Of a DNA stretch of 13,549 nucleotides, positions 1-5,636 are shown in pieces (positions within the stretch are counted from its first letter, which is position 1; every line of letters starts with the position of its first letter). The translations under genes and the position numbers were made by a program. The notes under the pieces were generated by a model. It made no database searches and had not been told where the DNA came from. It saw nothing but the letters and a program-made list of their open reading frames with translations. The stretch spans positions 1 to 13,549 of the forward strand of contig VBGS01000011.1 of NCBI GenBank assembly GCA_005889445.1, written 5' to 3'. This DNA comes from Chloroflexota bacterium (GTDB lineage: Bacteria; Chloroflexota; Limnocylindria; P2-11E).

Positions 1-1
1 C

Positions 2-367
2 ACTGTGTTCCTCCATATGATCCGTGTGTTCTACACGGGGTCGTACAAGCCGCCGCGCGAGTTCAACTGGGTGGTCGGGACGCTCCTCTTTTTCTTCACG
101 ATCCTGCTGAGCTACACGGGGTATCTGCTGCCGTGGGATCAGCTCGCGTTCTGGGCCGTGACCGTCGGCTACGAGATTGCACGCGCGACACCGTTCATCG
201 GTGACGAGTTCAGCTTCGTCGCGTTCGGCGGCTTCCAGTTGGGGCCGAACGCGCTCTTACGTTTCTACGTGCTGCACGTCGTCGCGTTACCGCTGCTGAC
301 CGGATTCCTGATCGCCATCCACTTCTGGCGGATCAGGAAAGACGGCGGCATCACCGGGCCTCTCTAG
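2..367 (+). CDS. qcrB: Cytochrome b, N-terminal (b6-like) part, 5' end outside window
   Basis: This is the C-terminal 121 residues of the heme-carrying half of cytochrome b, the quinol-oxidising membrane subunit of a bc/b6f-type complex. The frame is open to the left edge, so the true start and the first part of the four-helix bundle are missing. The segment FLHMIRVFYTGSYKPPRE is the usual end of helix B with one heme-ligand histidine, and GYLLPWDQLAFWAVTV is the conserved Qo-side motif. Two histidines near the end (in VLHVV and AIHFW) are 15 positions apart, the spacing of b6-type rather than mitochondrial cytochrome b. The stop falls right after the fourth helix, so the gene is split as in petB/petD. 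The second half follows after 7 bases. Family call is firm; the symbol follows the qcr convention and could equally be petB-like. Confidence 0.93.
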   Translation, partial: TVFLHMIRVFYTGSYKPPREFNWVVGTLLFFFTILLSYTGYLLPWDQLAFWAVTVGYEIARATPFIGDEFSFVAFGGFQLGPNALLRFYVLHVVALPLLTGFLIAIHFWRIRKDGGITGPL

Positions 368-374
368 CTCCTCG

Positions 375-1169
375 ATGACCACACCCCGCGGGCCACAGCC
401 GTTCCCGGGACAGGAGAAGCGGCTCCGGCTGCTCGCCTTTGTCCGTCAGGACTCGATCGTCCGGGTGGACAAGCGCGTCGAGGACACGGCGATGGTGTGG
501 CCGCATCTTCTGGTCATCGAGTTCATCGCCGCGATGCTGTGGTCGATCGGCCTCTTCGCGATCGCCGCCGCCTTCAACGCACCGCTTCAGGATCACCAGA
601 CCTCGGACTGCACGCCGAACCCGTCCAAGGCCCCGTGGTATCTCCTCAACCTGCAGGAACTGCTACTGCACATGGACAAGGGGCTCGCAGGCGTGGTCGT
701 GCCGACCATCTGGCTCGTCTTCATGGCGGCCATCCCGTACATCGATCGGAGCCGCGAGGGCGTCGGGATCTACTTCACCACGCCGAACGGAAAGCGGATC
801 GCGATCTTCGCTGCGGTCTACTCGACGATCCTCACGTTCACGCTGATCCTGCTCGACGCCTTCCTCAAGGCGCACGGCTACATCGAGTTCGCCAGCGAGT
901 ACTTCCCCGGCGGAAAGCAGCTCCTGCCGAACTACGTCATCCCGGTCGCGCTCATGATCGGGCTCTCGCTGCTGCTCGTCCTCGTGGTCCAGCGCCTGTG
1001 GGCCGCGAGCACGCGCGAGTGGATGATCGCCGTCTACACGGGCTGGGTCGCCACGTACCTGGTGCTCACGATCGTCGGCACGTCGATGCGCGGCCCGGGT
1101 ATGGATATCTTCGCGCCGTGGGCCGTGCCGGCGACGCACCAGTGCTACGCGCCACCGGCCGGGGGCTAG
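375..1169 (+). CDS. Cytochrome b, C-terminal (subunit IV-like) part
   Basis: A 264-residue membrane protein forming the second half of the split cytochrome b, which completes the Qo pocket of the bc complex. The stretch VDKRVEDTAMVWPHLL at 31-46 is the usual entry into this domain, which supports the ATG at 375 over the internal ATG at 492. About five membrane helices are visible (roughly 43-70, 101-123, 136-160, 188-210, 216-238), more than the three of plant subunit IV. The Qo motif normally read as PEWY is APWY here (A86-Y89, in NPSKAPWYLL), followed by LQELL. I recall the APWY form from other bacterial split cytochromes b. The C-terminus has the RGPGM-type motif. No good ribosome binding site is visible in the 7-base gap, so translation is probably coupled to the preceding gene. 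The Rieske gene starts one base after the stop. Confidence 0.9.
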   Translation: MTTPRGPQPFPGQEKRLRLLAFVRQDSIVRVDKRVEDTAMVWPHLLVIEFIAAMLWSIGLFAIAAAFNAPLQDHQTSDCTPNPSKAPWYLLNLQELLLHMDKGLAGVVVPTIWLVFMAAIPYIDRSREGVGIYFTTPNGKRIAIFAAVYSTILTFTLILLDAFLKAHGYIEFASEYFPGGKQLLPNYVIPVALMIGLSLLLVLVVQRLWAASTREWMIAVYTGWVATYLVLTIVGTSMRGPGMDIFAPWAVPATHQCYAPPAGG

Positions 1170-1170
1170 C

Positions 1171-1713
1171 GTGATCCGGCCACACACCGACACCACGACG
1201 ATGGGCCTCATCGGCCGCATCAAGCGCCGTCAGCTGCTGCGCCTGGGCTTCCTCGCCGGCACCCTGCTCGCGACCGCGGAGCTCAGCGCAGTGTTCGTCC
1301 CGTTCTTCCGCGTGAACAAGATCGTCGGCCTTGGCGCCAAGGTCCCGGTCGGGTCGAAGGACAGCATCCTGTCGCAGTTCAAATCGTCCAACGACGCGCC
1401 GATCCTCAACATCGAGGGGAAGTTCTTTCTGTTGCATGCGCCGGGCGGCATCGCCGCCGCGTACCGCAAATGCACACACCTCGGCTGCACGGTGCCCTGG
1501 AACGCGGGCGAGGATCAGTTCCACTGCCCCTGTCACGGCTCGCTCTACGACAAGCACACCGCCGTGGTGAAGGGCGGACCCGCGCCGCGGCCGCTCGACC
1601 TCTTCCACATCAACGACGTGAACGGCACCCTGGTCGTCGACACCAACCCTCTCAACGTGCTCACCCGCTCGGCGAACGCTTGGAACCCGAAGGACCTGGA
1701 GATCACCGAGTAG
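1171..1713 (+). CDS. qcrA: Rieske [2Fe-2S] iron-sulfur protein of the bc complex
   Basis: A 180-residue Rieske protein, which takes one electron from quinol at the Qo site and passes it to the cytochrome c. The cluster motifs are CTHLGC (C101, H103, C106) and CPCHGS (C119, C121, H122), giving the two Cys and two His ligands plus the structural disulfide pair C106/C121. The GPAPRPL loop follows. The N-terminal RR at 19-20 followed by QLLRLGFLAG looks like a twin-arginine signal-anchor, the usual export route for folded Rieske proteins. The GTG at 1171 is one base after the previous stop. An ATG at 1201 is an alternative that would still keep the RR motif. The stop shares its last base with the GTG of the next gene (TAGTG), indicating tight translational coupling. 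Confidence 0.93.
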   Translation: MIRPHTDTTTMGLIGRIKRRQLLRLGFLAGTLLATAELSAVFVPFFRVNKIVGLGAKVPVGSKDSILSQFKSSNDAPILNIEGKFFLLHAPGGIAAAYRKCTHLGCTVPWNAGEDQFHCPCHGSLYDKHTAVVKGGPAPRPLDLFHINDVNGTLVVDTNPLNVLTRSANAWNPKDLEITE

Positions 1714-2789
1714 TGCCGCCGATCGACCTCAACGTCGTCCTCGCGGCGCTCAGCCTGCTGCTGTTCCTCGCGTTCGTCGGCTTCTTCGCGTTTCTCGTGT
1801 TCCACCAGTCGTCCATCGAGCCGCGCGAGCCCACCGGCGCGGAGCTGATCGAGCAGCACTACGCGCCAGGGGAAACGATCGAGCAGCCCACGCCGTACTA
1901 CGTCGCACCGATCCCCGCCGCGCCGGATCCGCTTGAGATCAGCGCGAACCTCGACAAGAAGATCATCCTCGGCGCGGGCATGCTGTTCGCGATCTTCGCG
2001 CTCGTCGGCGCGTACTTCCTCGCGAATCCGACGATCCGCGCCCGCGGCGCCGAGGATCAGCAGCAGCGCTCGATCATGCGGGGCCGCAACCTGTACGCGA
2101 ACTTCTGCTTTGACTGCCACGGCAAGACCGGTCTCGGCAGCACCGATCCCGAGAGAAAGGATCTGCCCGGACTTCCGCTCAACAAGCCGCAGTTCAAATA
2201 CGAGAACATCAAGAACGATCCGGCGGCCCTCAAGACCACGCAGGACCTGATCCAGCGCACGATCGAGCGCGGTCGAGCCAAGCCTGCGCCGCTGATCTCG
2301 ATGCCCGCCTGGGGACAGGCCGACGGCGGTGCGCTGAACGACGAGCAGATCACCCAGCTGGTCACGTTCATCATGTACGGCACCGATCAGGACTGGGCGG
2401 ACGTCGTCACCGTTCGTCAGCAGAGCGGTCTGCCCACCGAGCCAAATCCCCCCAAGCCGCAGCAGCTCACTCCCGTGCAGCTTGGCCAGCAGCTCTTCAC
2501 AAGCAACCCGCAGACTCCCTGCGTGACCTGCCACTCGGCGGACCCGAACAAGCCGAGTCCCCTGGCGAACGCGCCGAACCTGGGTCACTACGGCACCGAG
2601 GGCCCGCTCAACGCCGAGAACAAGGCGAAGAAGGCCGCGGGCGACGCGGACTGGTTGCTCCACTGGATCCAGAACCCGCCCGCGGTGAAGCCTGGCGTGG
2701 TCATGCCGCCGTTCGGAACGGCGGCGGGTGGCCAGCTGAGCGACGATCAGATCCGCGCGATCACCGAGTACCTGATGTCGCTCAAGTGA
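1713..2789 (+). CDS. Membrane-anchored diheme cytochrome c of the bc operon
   Basis: A 358-residue protein with two covalent heme sites, CFDCH (132-136) and CVTCH (270-274). Likely axial methionines are M197 (in SMPAWG) and M331 (in VMPPFG). Each lies at the end of a typical cytochrome c domain of the cytochrome CBB3/C-type fold. Two hydrophobic helices precede the hemes, about 8-30 and 84-104, separated by an acidic, proline-rich loop. This N-terminal plan resembles the CcoP/FixP subunit of cbb3 oxidases. Its place directly after the Rieske gene argues that it is the electron acceptor subunit of the bc complex, in the role of cytochrome c1. The GTG at 1713 overlaps the Rieske stop by one base and places the first helix right at the N-terminus. 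Heme domains should face outside; the topology is inferred. Confidence 0.9.
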   Translation: MPPIDLNVVLAALSLLLFLAFVGFFAFLVFHQSSIEPREPTGAELIEQHYAPGETIEQPTPYYVAPIPAAPDPLEISANLDKKIILGAGMLFAIFALVGAYFLANPTIRARGAEDQQQRSIMRGRNLYANFCFDCHGKTGLGSTDPERKDLPGLPLNKPQFKYENIKNDPAALKTTQDLIQRTIERGRAKPAPLISMPAWGQADGGALNDEQITQLVTFIMYGTDQDWADVVTVRQQSGLPTEPNPPKPQQLTPVQLGQQLFTSNPQTPCVTCHSADPNKPSPLANAPNLGHYGTEGPLNAENKAKKAAGDADWLLHWIQNPPAVKPGVVMPPFGTAAGGQLSDDQIRAITEYLMSLK

Positions 2790-2896
2790 TCACCGAAGTC
2801 AGCGAAGCCAACGAGTTCTACATGGTCCTGGTGACCGTGTTCATCCTTATCGCCGCGATGTACTTCCTACAGAAGTGGTGGACGAACTACCGCTAG
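2786..2896 (+). CDS. 36-residue single-helix membrane protein, last gene of bc operon
   Basis: A very short reading frame that starts at GTG inside the stop of the cytochrome c gene (GTGA overlap, 4 bases) and ends in TAG. It codes for a polar start (MITEVSEANEFYM), one hydrophobic helix at about residues 12-28, and a basic/aromatic end (QKWWTNYR). The overlap matches the coupling used through this operon, and the composition is that of a small subunit of a respiratory complex. It may stabilise or assemble the bc complex, like the one-helix subunits of b6f, but I recognise no named family. The last 50 bases are antisense to the 3' end of the neighbouring VOC gene. The frame is clear; its expression is inferred. 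Confidence 0.6.
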   Translation: MITEVSEANEFYMVLVTVFILIAAMYFLQKWWTNYR

Positions 2897-3254
2897 CAGC
2901 CTCCATCGGGCTCATGAGCTGGAAGTAGTTGTTGTCCGGGTCGGCGAACGTGCTGATCCAGAACTCGCCCTCACCGCCCATCTTGTAGGGCTCGCGAACC
3001 ACCGTCGCGCCCGCGGTCTTGAGCTTCTGAAATTCGCCCTTGACGTCGGACGACTCGAGGTTCCAGATCACGCGACCCGGCTCCCGGTTCTTTCCCTTGA
3101 CCTGATCGTGCGGCCCGAATGCGACGGTTCCATCGCCAAGGCGCCACCCGAAATAGCCGTTGTCTTCGAACGTTGGATCCCCGAAGAGCTTGGTGTAGTA
3201 GTCCTTGAGACGCTTGGGGTCCTCCGACCCGATCAGGATGCCCTGCATGTTCAT
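2847..3254 (-). CDS. VOC (glyoxalase/bleomycin-resistance) superfamily protein
   Basis: A 135-residue single VOC module. The start reads MNMQGILIGSEDPKRLKDYY, the usual first beta strand and helix, and the core ends with FADPDNNYFQLMSPM, the typical last strand of the family. The substrate is unknown; related proteins include glyoxalases, dioxygenases and drug-binding proteins. The start is well set: GGGAGG lies 5 bases upstream of the ATG (plus-strand CCTCCC at 3260-3265). The final 17 or so residues are Ser/Thr/Gly-rich, unlike any VOC strand, and are read antisense through the 36-residue gene of the bc operon. They look like an extension to the next available stop. The nearest upstream neighbour is the divergent membrane protein, 44 bases away. 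Confidence 0.82.
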   Translation of the reverse strand: MNMQGILIGSEDPKRLKDYYTKLFGDPTFEDNGYFGWRLGDGTVAFGPHDQVKGKNREPGRVIWNLESSDVKGEFQKLKTAGATVVREPYKMGGEGEFWISTFADPDNNYFQLMSPMEAASGSSSTTSVGSTSRR

Positions 3255-3298
3255 CGTGTCCTCCCTTTTGTGCGAATGGCATTCTGCTTCGTCTGGAC

Positions 3299-3796
3299 AT
3301 GGTCGACCAATCGCCCGCGGCCGAGCCGCTTCCGCGCCCGCGCCAAAAGACGCTCGCCCTGCTCGTCGGCCGCATCACCACGATCAAGCTCGCGTACTGG
3401 GCGGCGCTCACGATCATCGAGATCGCGTTGCCGCGGATACTGGACCGAGACTTCGCCGGGCGATTTCCGTTCTCGGTTGCACTCGCGGCGGTCACCTCAT
3501 TCGTCGCGTTGATCTGGGCCGTTGTACAGGCGCGCTTGATCGACCGCCGTGCCGGCGGTATCGAGCGCAGCGTCGCCACGGTTGCGACCGCATTCGTCGC
3601 GGCGTCGGTGGTGGCTTCGCCGGCGAGCCTTCCGTTACTGCTCATCGAGCGGGCGCGGTCGCTCGAGGGCTGCTCGCCGGGCGTGACGTGTCACTTCGAG
3701 GCCATCTGGCTATGGGTGGGCCTCTTTGCGGTCGGGTTCGTACTCATTCCGGCCGTCTTCGCGTTCGCGCTGCCACGCGCCACCCGGGTCGCTTGA
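3299..3796 (+). CDS. Hypothetical four-helix membrane protein
   Basis: A 165-residue protein of no family I recognise. A proline-rich polar N-terminus (1-28) is followed by four hydrophobic segments at about 30-48, 57-79, 92-116 and 135-158. The loop between helices 3 and 4 contains two cysteines (C125 and C131, in GCSPGVTCH). They are spaced too widely for a heme motif but could form a disulfide on the outer face. The ATG at 3299 is the first in the frame; no strong ribosome binding site is visible. The response regulator gene starts 38 bases downstream on the same strand, so the two may be co-transcribed. Confidence 0.65.
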   Translation: MVDQSPAAEPLPRPRQKTLALLVGRITTIKLAYWAALTIIEIALPRILDRDFAGRFPFSVALAAVTSFVALIWAVVQARLIDRRAGGIERSVATVATAFVAASVVASPASLPLLLIERARSLEGCSPGVTCHFEAIWLWVGLFAVGFVLIPAVFAFALPRATRVA

Positions 3797-3834
3797 TTGC
3801 CGACCCCGCGCCCTGTGGCAATCTACCGCGCACG

Positions 3835-4197
3835 GTGGCTGGGAAACGAATTCTCGTCGTGGACGACGACCCCGACATACGTGAGCTGCTGTTCACGGCG
3901 CTCGAAGACGAGGGCTTCGAAGTGTTCCCCGCGGCGAACGGCCAGGAGGCGCTCGCGGCGATCCGCACGTTCCGTCCGGATGTCATCGTCCTCGACCTGA
4001 TGATGCCGGTGATGGATGGCTGGCAGTTCGCGAAGGAGCTCCGCGCGCGCGACGAGGACATCCCGCTCGTCTTGCTTTCCGCCGCGCGCGATCTGAACAC
4101 CCACGCCAAGAATCTCGCTGCGGCGGATGTCATCGAAAAGCCATTCGACCTCGCCGAGCTCCTTCCGAAGATCGCCCGCGTCGCCGCCGCCGTGTAA
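3835..4197 (+). CDS. Single-domain response regulator (CheY-like receiver)
   Basis: A 120-residue stand-alone receiver domain with all the usual residues: acidic cluster D10-D12, phosphate acceptor D54 (in VIVLDLMMPVMDGW), S82 in the switch position and K102 (in IEKPFD). There is no output domain, so it must act by protein contact or as part of a phosphorelay. The start is inferred: GTG at 3835 places MAGKRILVVDDD at the N-terminus as in relatives, while the frame stays open further upstream. No partner histidine kinase is present in the window. The next receiver sequences downstream (a remnant, then the REC-HD-GYP protein) suggest a signalling island, but the 192 bases that follow hold no convincing gene, so co-transcription is unclear. 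Confidence 0.88.
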   Translation: MAGKRILVVDDDPDIRELLFTALEDEGFEVFPAANGQEALAAIRTFRPDVIVLDLMMPVMDGWQFAKELRARDEDIPLVLLSAARDLNTHAKNLAAADVIEKPFDLAELLPKIARVAAAV

Positions 4198-4389
4198 CAA
4201 CGCGGCAACTCCACAACTCGCGGCCCTGCTATACGTTCGGCGGCACGGCTCGTCGATCATTCAGCGGTCGTTCGTTCGTCGACGGTGCGCGATGACCGAA
4301 GTCCGGTCGCGCCCGCTCTATTCGCGTCCAACTCCGTTCGCGCGGATGCAAGTACCGATTAACTGATACCCGCCTGCGCTCCTCCGCCT

Positions 4390-4629
4390 GTGTGTTTGGG
4401 CGAGATTTCGCATGGTGCTGGGCGACGGGATGAGCGGGTGAGCGCGATCGACGCCGTCGTCACGGTCGAAGATGACATGGGCCGATCTCGGTCCCTCGGC
4501 GCGGACGACCACCTCACAAAGCCGATCGATCACGCAAGGCTCGAGCAATGGCTGGCGAAGATCGCCGCGCGGGGCGGGCGAGCTGAGGAGCTGCGGGACG
4601 CCGTCGCGAAGCTCGGACGTCCGGCATGA
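4390..4629 (+). pseudogene. Receiver-domain remnant (C-terminal third only)
   Basis: From about 4439 the frame codes for SAIDAVVTVEDD and then RSLGADDHLTKPIDHARLEQ, which matches the end of a receiver domain (strand 4 to helix 5, with the conserved K of TKP). The acidic pocket and the phosphate-acceptor Asp are absent, and an in-frame stop at 4360-4362 prevents any longer reading. It is therefore either a truncated response regulator or the tail of a lost hybrid kinase. The reading frame is intact to its stop, which overlaps the next ATG (ATGA at 4626-4629), so it could still be translated as a short leader that couples to the HD-GYP gene. The preceding 4198-4389 stretch contains no gene or clear signal that I can identify. 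Confidence 0.55.
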
Positions 4630-5636
4630 CCGAGCGGCTCATCCCGGTCCATCAGCCGCTCGTCCTCGTCGTCGACGACCAGCGCGCGAATCGCGAGCTG
4701 CTCGAGGCGCACCTCGACGAGCTGGGGTACGAGGTCGTGCAGGCCGCCGACGGGATCGAGGCGCTCGAGGCGGTCGCCGCGCGCGAGCCCGACCTCATCC
4801 TGCTCGACGTGGATATGCCTCGGCTCGACGGGATCGCCGTCTGCCAGAGGCTCAAGGCGCATCCTGTGCGCAGGCTCATTCCCATCGTCATCCTCACGGC
4901 GTCGAACGACCGCGACATGCGCCTGCGCGGGATCGCGGCCGGGGCGGACGACTATCTGAGCAAGCCATTCGACGCCCGCGAGTTGCTGGTCCGCACGAAA
5001 GTGCTGCTGCGCGACCGTTTCCTCAACACACGGCTCGATGCCACCGAGGGCGTCCTCTTCGCGCTCGCGCGCGCGGTCGAAGCGCGCGACCGCTACACGA
5101 TCTATCACGCGGAGCGAGTCGGTCGCTACTCGGAAGCGATCGGGACCGCGCACGGCCTCGATCAGAACGACGCCACGCTCCTTTATGAGGGCGGCGTCCT
5201 CCATGACCTTGGAAAGATCGCGATCCCCGACGCGATCCTGCTGAAGCCGGGCCCGCTCACCGAGGACGAGTTCGCGGTCATGAAGACGCACTCGATCGAG
5301 GGCGAGCGGATCTGCCTATCCCTTCGGAGCGTCACGCACTACCTGCCGATCATCCGCCACCACCACGAGCGCGTCGACGGTGGGGGCTACCCCGATCATC
5401 TCCTCGGCACGACGATCCCGCTCGGCGCGCGCATCGCGGCGATCGCCGACGCGTGGGACGCGATGGTCAGCGACCGGCCCTACCGGCGCGGCCTGCAACG
5501 CGAGGAGGCGCTGCGGCGTCTCCACGCGAACGCGGGAAAGCAATGGGACGCCGCGCTCATCGAAATCTTCATCCAGCTGCTTGACGACGGCCTCGACCAC
5601 CGCGTCGCGAGCTCGCACCTGGCCGTCAGCGCGTGA
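4626..5636 (+). CDS. Response regulator with HD-GYP cyclic-di-GMP phosphodiesterase domain
   Basis: A 336-residue two-domain protein of the RpfG type. The receiver (about 11-130) has D17/D18, phosphate acceptor D61 (in LILLDVDMPRLDG), T91 and K113. The HD-GYP domain (about 140-325) keeps H161, the H193-D194 pair followed by LGK, H222, H246-H247-E248 and DGGGYP at 251-256, then D275 in ADAWDAM. These are the metal ligands and signature of active enzymes that hydrolyse c-di-GMP to pGpG or GMP. Phosphorylation of D61 by an unlinked kinase probably controls activity. The ATG lies in the stop of the receiver remnant, and its own stop overlaps the GTG of the EAL-peptidase gene, so the two are almost certainly co-translated. 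Catalysis is inferred from motifs. Confidence 0.93.
   Translation: MTERLIPVHQPLVLVVDDQRANRELLEAHLDELGYEVVQAADGIEALEAVAAREPDLILLDVDMPRLDGIAVCQRLKAHPVRRLIPIVILTASNDRDMRLRGIAAGADDYLSKPFDARELLVRTKVLLRDRFLNTRLDATEGVLFALARAVEARDRYTIYHAERVGRYSEAIGTAHGLDQNDATLLYEGGVLHDLGKIAIPDAILLKPGPLTEDEFAVMKTHSIEGERICLSLRSVTHYLPIIRHHHERVDGGGYPDHLLGTTIPLGARIAAIADAWDAMVSDRPYRRGLQREEALRRLHANAGKQWDAALIEIFIQLLDDGLDHRVASSHLAVSA

Noticed and set aside
1545..2663. 372-residue open frame on the minus strand opposite the Rieske and cytochrome c genes
   Set aside because: Arg/Glu/Leu-rich shadow of clear genes on the plus strand, with no recognisable domain.
3667..3693. Possible heme c motif in the four-helix membrane protein
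   Set aside because: The cysteines in GCSPGVTCH are separated by five residues rather than two, so it does not match CxxCH.
4198..4389. Short open frames between the response regulator and the receiver remnant
   Set aside because: They are Ser/Arg-rich, lack ribosome binding sites and match no family; I see no gene or clear RNA structure here.
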